Source of the DNA: Eubacterium sp. An11
GTDB lineage: Bacteria; Bacillota; Clostridia; Lachnospirales; Lachnospiraceae
Length of the DNA stretch: 64,000 bases
Assembly (NCBI RefSeq): GCF_002161065.1
Contig: NZ_NFLV01000005.1
Coordinates: 124,001-188,000 of the forward strand
Reading direction: 5' to 3'
Shown here: positions 25,618-33,087 of the stretch, in pieces
Numbering within the stretch: the stretch's first letter is position 1
How the letters are laid out: the number at the start of each line of letters is the position of its first letter
Program-made: the position numbers and the translations under genes
Notes under the pieces: model-generated
The model's database searches: none
What the model saw: the letters and a program-made list of their open reading frames with translations, nothing else
What the model was told of the DNA's origin: nothing

Positions 25618-26237
25618 AAACTGCCTCCCTCCGCGTCCGGATCATATAGCTTCAGTGTGAGCTGATAAATGGGACTGTCGCCAGCCGCTGATCCGGCATC
25701 CGGCTGCCGGCTGCCGACCGCCGTCCAGCCGGAATTTTTCTCCTGGCCATCCACATCGTTCTCGCCAGCATTTTCTCCCTGACCGGCGTTTTTATCCGCC
25801 GCGATGGTCACATCCCACATCTGCCCGTCCCGCTGCCAGACAACGGACATCACATAAACCCCATCAGCACTCCCGCAGACTTCCCAGTCCTCATCGTAAT
25901 ACATACACGCGCCGTCCCCGGTACTTTCCATCTGAGGAAAATATTTCTGCAGCTTCTGAAAAAAATGCCTGCCTTCTGACGGACTGCCTGTCCCGGCATC
26001 CGTCCCGCTTTCTTCCTGGCCTGTCGTTAAAACAGACGCGCTCCCGGCACCTTCCAGAATCTCCGCCACGGAAGAGACCTGCTTCTGCGCCTGAAACAGA
26101 TCTTCCGCCTGCCGGCTGATGGAATCTGCCCTGGCAAAGGCCTGCAGAAACACCGCCGCAGTCACAGCAAAAAACGCGATGGCTATCATCAATTCAATTA
26201 AAAATAATCCTGCTCTGGAATGTTTGCGTGTTCTCAT
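25614..26237 (-). CDS. Prepilin-type N-terminal methylation protein (pseudopilin)
   Basis: 207 residues. The N terminus has a basic leader, then AGLFLIELMIAIAFF: Gly followed by a hydrophobic helix with Glu at position 5, the prepilin peptidase processing site. The C-terminal part carries a Gly/Asn-rich loop and ends with ISO-like strand YQLTLKLYD. It would be a minor pilin/pseudopilin in a type IV pilus-like structure. It overlaps both neighbours by 4 bases. This is the only protein of the operon with a canonical processing motif. Confidence 0.78.
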   Translation of the reverse strand: MRTRKHSRAGLFLIELMIAIAFFAVTAAVFLQAFARADSISRQAEDLFQAQKQVSSVAEILEGAGSASVLTTGQEESGTDAGTGSPSEGRHFFQKLQKYFPQMESTGDGACMYYDEDWEVCGSADGVYVMSVVWQRDGQMWDVTIAADKNAGQGENAGENDVDGQEKNSGWTAVGSRQPDAGSAAGDSPIYQLTLKLYDPDAEGGSL

Positions 26238-26788
26238 CCTTCTGTCCTTCCGGCCAATGTGTCGTAGCTTTCATCAACATTTTCTGTATTTCCGTCTCCG
26301 GCAGCTGTTCCATCCACTGCCATTCTGATAAAAAACGTTTCCTCCTGCCCGTCCGCCGACACATCAAACTGCAGCAGATTTTCCTCCGGTCTTTCCACTG
26401 CAAATGTGTCCAGCTCCACCAGTTCCTGCCCTCCCGCAAGTCCGGTGAAGTCTTCTTTTCTGGTGAAAAGCTCTTTCAGCCTCCCCTCTTCCTGATAAAT
26501 ATAGGTGGCATAGAGTTCTCCTTCCACACGGCTGTCAATGACCAGCACCTGCCGGCCGCCAATCTCTTCTATGGCAATCTGTGAGGCGTCTCCGCACTCC
26601 CGGACTTTCTCCTGAAGATAAGATACCGCCGTCCGGACTGTATAATTCTCCTGCAGTCCTTCCGCCGTCCTCTCGTAAATTCTCGCCCCCTGCAGCACCA
26701 CCAGCAGAGCGCAGAAACAGAACAGCAGGATAAAAAGTAAAGGAAATAAAATATCTATGGTATGTATGTTTCCGCCGCTCTTTCTCAT
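26234..26788 (-). CDS. DUF4860 family pilus-locus protein
   Basis: 184 residues. After MRKSGGNIHTID comes a hydrophobic helix (about 13-33), then a soluble domain with YTVRTAVSYLQEKVRE and an IGGRQVLVIDS segment. It resembles the DUF4860 family seen in clostridial type IV pilus-like operons. Pseudopilin-like by topology, but the exact role is unknown. It overlaps both neighbours by 4 bases. Confidence 0.7.
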   Translation of the reverse strand: MRKSGGNIHTIDILFPLLFILLFCFCALLVVLQGARIYERTAEGLQENYTVRTAVSYLQEKVRECGDASQIAIEEIGGRQVLVIDSRVEGELYATYIYQEEGRLKELFTRKEDFTGLAGGQELVELDTFAVERPEENLLQFDVSADGQEETFFIRMAVDGTAAGDGNTENVDESYDTLAGRTEG

Positions 26789-27114
26789 TCTTCCTCCCGG
26801 GACAGCCGCAGCACCCGGACCTGAGGCCGGATATTTTTTGCGACAATTTCGTAATCCACAATATATTTTTCTTCATTGTAGCGCAGACCATAATGCTCTT
26901 TGAGATAATCAAGGCTCTCCGGATAGGCTCCCTCGGTGCCATAACAGAGCACCGCCGACTGCACCACCGCATTTTCAATATTTTCCATCTCCGTCTCTTG
27001 CGTCACAGAAGAGACCGACTGAATGCCCGACCAGAATACAGCCATAAAAATAAAAAAGATACACAGGGACAGCAAAATCTGCCCGTATCTGTTCTTCCGA
27101 ATATGCTTTTCCAT
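26785..27114 (-). CDS. Small membrane protein of the pilus-like operon
   Basis: 109 residues with a basic start, one hydrophobic helix (about 12-31) and a soluble tail containing YPESLDYLKEHYGL, a segment like the assembly motif of small pilins. Gly at 11 could be a processing site but no Glu5 follows. GAGGAGG precedes the ATG at 27114. A major-pilin-like role is possible; the identity is not certain. Confidence 0.6.
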   Translation of the reverse strand: MEKHIRKNRYGQILLSLCIFFIFMAVFWSGIQSVSSVTQETEMENIENAVVQSAVLCYGTEGAYPESLDYLKEHYGLRYNEEKYIVDYEIVAKNIRPQVRVLRLSREEE

Positions 27115-27193
27115 CTGCGCCTCCTCTATGTTCCGTCACCCTGCTGCGCGGCCTGACATAACCCACTTTAGATCATTAACGTCGATCATACTA

Positions 27194-28243
27194 TTATCCT
27201 ATGCTGGACAAAATTCCCATGAGCGGCACCATCACTGACAGCAGAATACTTCCCACCAGCACGGACAGCACCGCCACCAGGGTCGGTTCCAGCACCGATA
27301 TAAAATTCTGGATCCGCGCCGTCACCTCGCTGTCCGCCTGCAGAGCAATCTTCTTCAACGCTCCGTCGGTATCTCCCGTCCTTTCCGCTATGTAGAGCAT
27401 CCTGCCGTAAAGCCCCGTCAGAAGTCCCGCCTGCACTGCGGCAGCGGAGAAAGATTCCCCGTCTTCTACCTTTTCCCGGCAGGAGTCAAGCTTCCGCTTC
27501 ACCGACTGATCCGCCGACAGAAGGGATTCCACCATCTGAAATGCCCCGTCATAATCCATACCGCTGCGAAGGGCCATGGACATCCCCGACGCGAACCTTG
27601 CCGTCTGCATTCTGGTCATAATCTGTCTGGTCCCAAAGAAACGGCCTGCCATGTTCCGGAAACAGTCCTTTCCTTTTGCCGTCCCAAACAGCCAGATCCC
27701 TCCTGCCGCCAAAAGGGCGATCACCAGCAGAATCCATCCATAATACTGACGTATTCCTGCTCCCGCCCGCAGAAGCACCGCCGCCATGCCGGTCATCTGT
27801 CCGCCCAGCTGTTCGTAAACCTGCGCAAACACCGGCAGCACCTTGACGATCATCACCAGAAAAATGACCACCATCATGCCCAGCATGAGCAGGGGATAGG
27901 TCACAGCGTTTTTGATATCCTGCACCATATTTTCCTCCCGCTCATAATAAGCCGCCAGCCCCTCCATGACTTCGTCCAGATTTCCCGTCTGTTCGCCGAT
28001 ACGGGTCATCTGAATCATATAATCCGGAAAGGCTCCAGTCTCTTCCAGCGCATCATAGAAAATGCCGGTCTCTTCCAGATTGCTCTGTATCTCCCCATAA
28101 AGCTCCCGGAGTGAACTCTCCTCCTCTCCGGCGTCTTCCTTCATGATCATAATGCCCTCCGCCGCGGAGATGCCCGATTTAAAAATCATTCCCATCTGCT
28201 CACAGAACAGAATCCTCTCATTATTTGATAATACTTTCCCCAT
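27194..28243 (-). CDS. Type II secretion/type IV pilus platform protein (PilC/GspF)
   Basis: 349 residues with two T2SSF domains and three membrane helices (about 165-195 region and the C-terminal ISVLEPTLVAVLSVLVGS helix). Markers include the N-terminal cytoplasmic domain FCEQMGMIFKSGIS and repeat RFASGMSMALRSGMDY. It is the inner-membrane platform of the assembly machine and the first gene of the operon. The ATG at 28243 has GAGG upstream; a GTG one codon earlier is possible. Confidence 0.92.
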   Translation of the reverse strand: MGKVLSNNERILFCEQMGMIFKSGISAAEGIMIMKEDAGEEESSLRELYGEIQSNLEETGIFYDALEETGAFPDYMIQMTRIGEQTGNLDEVMEGLAAYYEREENMVQDIKNAVTYPLLMLGMMVVIFLVMIVKVLPVFAQVYEQLGGQMTGMAAVLLRAGAGIRQYYGWILLVIALLAAGGIWLFGTAKGKDCFRNMAGRFFGTRQIMTRMQTARFASGMSMALRSGMDYDGAFQMVESLLSADQSVKRKLDSCREKVEDGESFSAAAVQAGLLTGLYGRMLYIAERTGDTDGALKKIALQADSEVTARIQNFISVLEPTLVAVLSVLVGSILLSVMVPLMGILSSIG

Positions 28244-28273
28244 CACTTATCCTCAAAGCGGCGAAACCGCATA

Positions 28274-28343
28274 ATTGTGCTGACACATCCTCGCTCTGTC
28301 CGACAGGATATTCCGCGGCCTTGTGCCTCCCCGCGGAGCGTTT
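28274..28343. repeat. Short repeat element, copy 1 (degenerate)
   Basis: A 70-bp stretch bounded by ATTGTGCTGA (28274-28283) and CGCGGAGCGTTT (28332-28343), with an internal CCGCGG inverted repeat. The same two border words, in the same order and orientation, bound a 124-bp stretch at 37312-37435. The interior sequences differ. It lies between the PilC and spoIIR genes. Confidence 0.5.
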
Positions 28344-28378
28344 ATCTGCCGCCAGTCGACGTCCCGTCCGGATCACCG

Positions 28379-29113
28379 TCAGAAATCCAGTTCTGAAAAC
28401 CACTCCAGTATCTTTATCCGAAAACGTCCCCGCTCCCCGAAAAGCACCTGCTTCTCTTCGCCGGAAACGTCCCTTTCCACGTCCTTTTTCCCCTTCTCTG
28501 AAAGGGAAGATGATTCCTCTGCATTATAGCATAGTTCCGGGTAAATTGCACACCACCAGTTATGCCCTTCCGCCGGGCCGATGTCCACCCGCAGAGCCTC
28601 GTAAACTCCCGCCGGAAAGATCATATTTCCATACCGGCGCACCGGAAACCTCTCCCTGGAAACCGATACCCTCACACTGTCCTCACTGCCATTTTCCCGC
28701 AGGGTTGCCGCAGCTGTCCTGGCAAGATCCGGCAGCATCGCCTCCACCTCCGTCTTAAGCTCCCCGGCGCTCTCCGCCCGGTCAGCGGCCGGCTTCAGAG
28801 CCGCCAGCATCTCGTCCCTCACCTTAAGCTTCAGCTGCTGCTCCGCCGGCAGATCCGAGGCGGCCCGCACATGGAACCGCAGCGCCGCGTCATAAATCTG
28901 AAAATGCGTCTCCATATAAACCTGGTACAGCAGCCCTGCCGAGAGCAGCAAAAGAACCGCCACCGCTACACGGACCGCCATGCAGGACGCTGCCGCCCGC
29001 AGACAGACACTGTCTGCGCAGCTCGTTTTTCCTTTGATCCGTCTTATTTTTGTATTCCATTTTGTCTTTATATTTAATTTTGATTCTGTATTGAATTTTG
29101 TTTTTGTATCCAT
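28379..29113 (-). CDS. spoIIR: Stage II sporulation protein R
   Basis: The C-terminal 170 residues match SpoIIR: RFHVRAASDLPAEQQLKLKV, RERFPVRRYGN, then EALRVDIGPAEGHNWWCAIY. SpoIIR is made in the forespore, is exported by its N-terminal helix (MAVRVAVAVLLLLSAG) and triggers SpoIIGA to process pro-sigma-E in the mother cell. The true start is uncertain. The frame is open into a transposase remnant upstream; ATG at 29113 gives 244 residues and ATG at 28981 gives 200, close to the family's usual length, and neither has a clear ribosome site. Residues between the two are Lys/Thr/Asn-rich and non-conserved. Confidence 0.85.
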   Translation of the reverse strand: MDTKTKFNTESKLNIKTKWNTKIRRIKGKTSCADSVCLRAAASCMAVRVAVAVLLLLSAGLLYQVYMETHFQIYDAALRFHVRAASDLPAEQQLKLKVRDEMLAALKPAADRAESAGELKTEVEAMLPDLARTAAATLRENGSEDSVRVSVSRERFPVRRYGNMIFPAGVYEALRVDIGPAEGHNWWCAIYPELCYNAEESSSLSEKGKKDVERDVSGEEKQVLFGERGRFRIKILEWFSELDF

Positions 29114-29185
29114 AGGAAAAGGATAGACAGAAAACGGGGGATTTAAACGCGGGGTGGAAAAGCGGAACAAAACGGCAAGGCAGGA

Positions 29186-29399
29186 AATCATCAGCGCCGA
29201 TTTTCCTTTCAAATATCCCACAAATTGGGCCACGCTGTATTTTGGCAGTATACTTTACCAACATATGTACATGGTCCGGCTTCAGATACCCTTCTATGAT
29301 TTCTACTCCTTTGTATTTGCATAGCAGGTGGTTTTTTGTTTCGCATGGCTCATTTCTCCTTTATGAGAAACTCGCTTCATGCTCAACAGGCTAAAGCCC
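29186..29399 (-). pseudogene. IS200/IS605-type tnpA remnant
   Basis: On the minus strand CKYKGVEIIEGYLKPDHVHM is the HUH single-strand transposase core (H-V-H motif). After MLV one extra base shifts the frame; the other frame then continues AQFVGYLKGKSALMI, the next conserved block. The first third of the gene and the C-terminal tyrosine region are missing. A GGCTTTAGCC palindrome near 29390-29398 and a start-like ATGAGCCATGCG further in look like the left end of such an element with an internal deletion. It is non-functional. Confidence 0.75.
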
Positions 29400-29402
29400 A
29401 TA

Positions 29403-29441
29403 AAACAAAAAATACCGTACAGGCTTCACCCCATACGGTAT
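29403..29441 (-). terminator. Terminator downstream of the HEPN pseudogene
   Basis: ATACCGTA (29412-29419) pairs with TACGGTAT (29434-29441); the minus-strand transcript continues TTTTTGTTTT. Confidence 0.75.
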
Positions 29442-29486
29442 CATAAATACATTTTTTCATTTTATCTTGTGACATATATTTTAATA

Positions 29487-29790
29487 TCACAATACGCCTT
29501 TCAATCGCAGATATTCCAAAATATACTGGTGAAATATCTCTTCTTCACTTGTTCTTCTGCGTCCTGGCGGGACGCTGCAAAAAAAATCCTCGTAATCCGC
29601 ATGTTCTCGCATTTCAGACGTTGTGCGGATAATCTTAGAAGTTTCTTTGGAGAAATCACCGATTTTAACATGATATTGATTAAAATGCGCAATCACACCG
29701 CTATACTTACTGCTGAACAAACTCATCCAATACATTTACTGCGCGCATACCATGGAAAATAAAATCTATATTCTTTATCCGGGTATCACT
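29487..29790 (-). pseudogene. HEPN-domain protein, frameshifted remnant
   Basis: Pieces of one HEPN domain lie in alternating frames: FHGMRAVNVLDEF, then SGVIAHFNQYHVKIGDFSKE in the next frame, then ASRQDAEEQVKK in another, then EEIFHQYILEYLRL back again. A run of eight T (minus strand) near 29585 explains one shift. The N-terminal start is missing. HEPN proteins are often RNases or toxin-antitoxin partners; this one appears dead. Confidence 0.65.
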
Positions 29791-29800
29791 CTCAAGGGAT

Positions 29801-30763
29801 TCAGGTAAGCCATTCTTTCACCTGAGAGACATCCACTTTTAACACACCGGCAATCACGTCTTCTTCTATTCCAATTCTGGCCATCTCCACCGCAGTCTCT
29901 CTGGCCTTACGCATCTCACCCTCTGCTCTTCCAGCCTTTCTGCCTCTGGCCTCGCCTCTTGCTTCACCCGCCGCAAAGGCTTCCTCCTGCTGTTTTCTTC
30001 TGTGAATCGTATCGTCAAAAATCACATCCAGCATACTTGTCACCTCCTCCTGTCTGCTGAGAAGATACTCCTTTAAAATATTATGATCTATACAGTATCT
30101 GAATAATTCTTCTGCCGCCTTACTTGTTCTTCCATACTTTTGAAAAAAATATTTTACCTGTTTTGTAAAAGAAATATACTGGCTTAAAATATCCTTTTCT
30201 TTTTTCCCATTATATATCATGTGCACGGTCAGTTCAACATCTTTGCAAGCGCCGTGGAATATGTGTTCAGAGAGTTTTAGCACCGCCGGTCTGCTTTTGT
30301 GCTCCCCTGTATAAACTACATATAACTCCGGTATTGGCAAATTCAAATTCCTTGACGAAAACACATCCAGACCATTCTGAACAATGTAATTCTTCCAGAT
30401 CTCCGCCAGGTATATGAATATCCGAATTACAATATTCTCGCTCCACGTCGTCTGTGCCTCTATCATAATAAGAAACTTACCGCCTATGTACATGCCCAGA
30501 TCGTTTCTGATGCCATTCGTTATCTCTTTTGTGATAGTCAGATATGAAATATCCGCTTCTGTTGCCGTTGTATCCTCCGGATGCAATATTCGGTATAACT
30601 GCAGCGCATATTCGGGCTCAAGGAACAGGTGTCTGAATATACTGTCTTTTATTTTACGCTTTGGTATCTTGTCATTATCATCATTTATCGATGCGGTACT
30701 TTGTGGATTATTTTTCTTTTTGCTTAAAAATGAATCTGCATAATCCAAAACTTCACCCCGCAT
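29801..30763 (-). CDS. Rpn-family PD-(D/E)XK nuclease (putative transposase)
   Basis: 320 residues. An N-terminal SIFRHLFLEPEYALQLYRIL and a nuclease core with GKFLIMIEAQTTWSENIVIR (the D/ExK-type active-site strand) match the Rpn/YhgA recombination-promoting nuclease family. The C-terminal part is a charged, repeat-like Ala-Gly-Glu-Arg segment (AGEARGEARGRKAGRAEGE) followed by a short helical tail with VLKVDVSQVKEWL. The family makes RecA-independent DNA breaks. The ATG at 30763 lacks a clear ribosome site. It appears intact, next to mobile-element debris. Confidence 0.82.
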   Translation of the reverse strand: MRGEVLDYADSFLSKKKNNPQSTASINDDNDKIPKRKIKDSIFRHLFLEPEYALQLYRILHPEDTTATEADISYLTITKEITNGIRNDLGMYIGGKFLIMIEAQTTWSENIVIRIFIYLAEIWKNYIVQNGLDVFSSRNLNLPIPELYVVYTGEHKSRPAVLKLSEHIFHGACKDVELTVHMIYNGKKEKDILSQYISFTKQVKYFFQKYGRTSKAAEELFRYCIDHNILKEYLLSRQEEVTSMLDVIFDDTIHRRKQQEEAFAAGEARGEARGRKAGRAEGEMRKARETAVEMARIGIEEDVIAGVLKVDVSQVKEWLT

Positions 30764-30771
30764 TTTCTATT

Positions 30772-30787
30772 TACAATTGCAATTGTA
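30772..30787. promoter_or_regulatory. 16-bp palindrome at the Rpn transcription start
   Basis: TACAATTGCAATTGTA is a perfect inverted repeat overlapping the predicted transcript start and lying 9 bases before the Rpn start codon; an operator position, protein unknown. Confidence 0.55.
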
Positions 30788-30792
30788 TTTTT

Positions 30793-30820
30793 ATTATATA
30801 ATAAATATCATATTTATCAA
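30793..30820 (-). promoter_or_regulatory. Promoter of the Rpn nuclease gene
   Basis: On the minus strand TTGATA (30820-30815), 16-nt spacer, TATAAT (30798-30793). Confidence 0.7.
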
Positions 30821-30908
30821 TACTTTTTTTATAAAAATATTTATTATTGTATATATTCGAGGCTCGCACATTTTTTTATAAAATGCACATCAGCATATCT
30901 ATTTTTAA

Positions 30909-30940
30909 ATCGGACAGGAGAAGCTCCTTCCCCTTCCGAT
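30909..30940 (-). terminator. Possible terminator of the gerA operon
   Basis: ATCGGA (30909-30914) and TCCGAT (30935-30940) enclose an inner GGAG/CTCC stem, 60 bases after the germination gene. The following sequence is only TTTAAAAATAG, so termination is uncertain. Confidence 0.4.
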
Positions 30941-31002
30941 TAACGCGATCCGCCCGGCTCATGCCGAAGCCGCTCGCTGTCCGTTGCCCGTCGGGTATCC
31001 TC

Positions 31003-33030
31003 TCACTCCGGCAGCCGATATCCCCGCTTCAGCACCAGCCGTTTCCACTGGATCTTGGTCTGGTACAGGTAAATGTCTTTTTCGCCTTCGGATTTTGCTT
31101 TGAGGACTTCGATGGGCGTGCGGCAGTAGATGCCTCCTTCGGCGGAGTCGTTCCAGCCAAAGATGTGGCGTCCTTCCTGCTCGGTCTGTTCCATGAGGCG
31201 GCTGACTTCCTGGCCGGCGGCGCCTTCAGGAATATTTTTGATGTCAAGGAGTTCTTCCGGGGTCTGGAGGCAGACGGAGAGCAGAACGTTTGGCGACTTC
31301 TGCCAGGAGGCTTCCCATTCTTTTAAAAATGTGTCGAGACGCTCCGGGTTCTCCGCCAGTTTCGGTCCCAGGAAAATGGTGTCGATATGGTTCCATTCCA
31401 GGATGCCGGCCTGGGTTTTGGCGAATTTTTCTTCCATCACTTCCATGTTTTCCGCGGTAAAATGAATGGTAATGCAGGGAATACTGTCCTCCTGGGCTTT
31501 CATGGAAGGCAGGTCCGCGGTGGACACCCAGTATTCATAGTTTTCTCCACCGTCCTCCACATAGAGGGAAAGAACATAACTTTTTTCTTCCACATCGGCC
31601 TGCCGGCCGCAGCCGGACAGGGCAAACATTACCACTAACACGGCGGTTGCCGCCACTGCTCGCCGGGGCAGACGCCGGCAAGGTTTTCGAAACAATGCCC
31701 GCAACGGCAGCAGCACAAGTAGCGGAAAATCCACCCATTTCTTATAAAGGACAAACCAGTGAAGAAGCAGCGTCTCTTCCTGGCCCGCCAGAAGGCAGGA
31801 AATGAGAAGCAGAAGTGCCGCCACTCCGGCGGTAATAACAGATACCCGAAAGCGCAGGGTCCTGCCATCAAAGATTTTGCCGCCGAAGATTTCTTCGCCG
31901 ATTTTTCTGCCATAATACAGATAGCCGCTCAATACCCCCACCAGGCAGAGAATCCAGAAGACCGCCAGCAGGATATCAAAACGCTCCAGAAAACCGCCCG
32001 GCAGCCGGATCAGCTGCATCACTTTGATGACCGGCCACGGGGAGGAGGCCGTGATTTCTCCACCCAGATTTTCAATGGTCACAAACCAGAGAAGAACATT
32101 CCAGACGAGGACGCCTGCCACAGCCCGCCAGACAAGGGCTCTTCTTTTCTTCCACCATGCATCGGCTGCATCAGCGGAATCCGCCACATCTTTTGCCCCT
32201 GAAACTTTTTGTTCGGGATCTCCATCCTCTGGCACATCTGTCCCTACATGGACATCTGCCCCAGCGCTTCCACCTGCCGCTGGACTTCCCTGCTGTTTTT
32301 CCTGAAACTGTTTCTGTATTTTTTCCTGCGTCTTTTTCTGCAGCTTTTCCTGTATTTTTTCCTGCGTCTCTTCCTGCGTCGACCGCGGGCTTGAAGTTTT
32401 CCAGAGATTCCCGGTCACCGCAGGGACCAGGAACAGGAGAAATTCCAGCGGAGTGGAGCACAGCAGAAGAAGATATCCGTTGCCAAACACTGTGGCAACG
32501 TTATCTGTCAGTTCCGGCAGATGAAATTTTCCTTCCAGTCCCAGAATGGCAAAGAATACCAGAATCACAAAGAGCGCCATTATCCACGGAAAGAGAAGTT
32601 CCAGGAACCGGGCCCGCTTCTGCAGGGTAGTCTGTGTGCAGTACCAAAGCAGCAGGGCAAAGGGCAGGAGAATCATGAATAATCCCGTATCCGGCATGTA
32701 AATCTTCTGAATAGACAAACCAAAAAAATAAAACAGCGCCAGGGCGTTGACAAACAGGCGGAGCATGTACAAAACTCCCATCCACTTGCTCAGGACAAAT
32801 CCGTAACCGGCGGACATTCCGGCGGGATTTCTTCTTTCCAGCCGCCGGATCAGAAACAGCAGCCACACTGCAAATAACAGCAGGAATCCTGCATAAGCCA
32901 CAAGGGGCAAAAGGCCCTCCGAGCGGCTGCAGAGCGCCGCTGCCGCCGGAAAGGTGAGCCCTGACGCCCCGACGCCTTCGATATAAATCATTCTTGTCAG
33001 CTGCCGCTGTGAGATTTTACTTTCGTTCAA
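31003..33030 (-). CDS. Fused spore germination permease and lipoprotein (GerAB-GerAC fusion)
   Basis: 675 residues, about twice the length of GerAB. Residues 1-210 and 295-440 are multi-helix GerAB permease, including PVIKVMQLIRLPGGFLERFD (333-352). A Gln/Lys/Glu-rich linker of about 80 residues (212-292) is inserted in it. Residues 460-474 are a lipoprotein-like signal MFALSGC (Cys474), followed by about 200 residues of GerAC-like sequence (SYVLSLYVEDGGENYEYW, IFLGPKLAENPERLDTF). Translation begins at TTG 33030, with AGGAGAAGAGAACCA before it. GerA complexes sense nutrients in the spore inner membrane. Gene order gerAA then this gene supports the call. Confidence 0.82.
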   Translation of the reverse strand: MNESKISQRQLTRMIYIEGVGASGLTFPAAAALCSRSEGLLPLVAYAGFLLLFAVWLLFLIRRLERRNPAGMSAGYGFVLSKWMGVLYMLRLFVNALALFYFFGLSIQKIYMPDTGLFMILLPFALLLWYCTQTTLQKRARFLELLFPWIMALFVILVFFAILGLEGKFHLPELTDNVATVFGNGYLLLLCSTPLEFLLFLVPAVTGNLWKTSSPRSTQEETQEKIQEKLQKKTQEKIQKQFQEKQQGSPAAGGSAGADVHVGTDVPEDGDPEQKVSGAKDVADSADAADAWWKKRRALVWRAVAGVLVWNVLLWFVTIENLGGEITASSPWPVIKVMQLIRLPGGFLERFDILLAVFWILCLVGVLSGYLYYGRKIGEEIFGGKIFDGRTLRFRVSVITAGVAALLLLISCLLAGQEETLLLHWFVLYKKWVDFPLLVLLPLRALFRKPCRRLPRRAVAATAVLVVMFALSGCGRQADVEEKSYVLSLYVEDGGENYEYWVSTADLPSMKAQEDSIPCITIHFTAENMEVMEEKFAKTQAGILEWNHIDTIFLGPKLAENPERLDTFLKEWEASWQKSPNVLLSVCLQTPEELLDIKNIPEGAAGQEVSRLMEQTEQEGRHIFGWNDSAEGGIYCRTPIEVLKAKSEGEKDIYLYQTKIQWKRLVLKRGYRLPE

Positions 33031-33087
33031 TGGTTCTCTTCTCCTTTCTCCGGGTCCTTCACCCGCCGCTCTGCCATGGCGGCAGAT

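Noticed and set aside
28379-29233. Full-length 284-residue spoIIR including the transposase-like N-terminus
   Set aside because: The first 40 residues match IS200 TnpA (AQFVGYLKGKSALMI), not SpoIIR, and no start site supports them.
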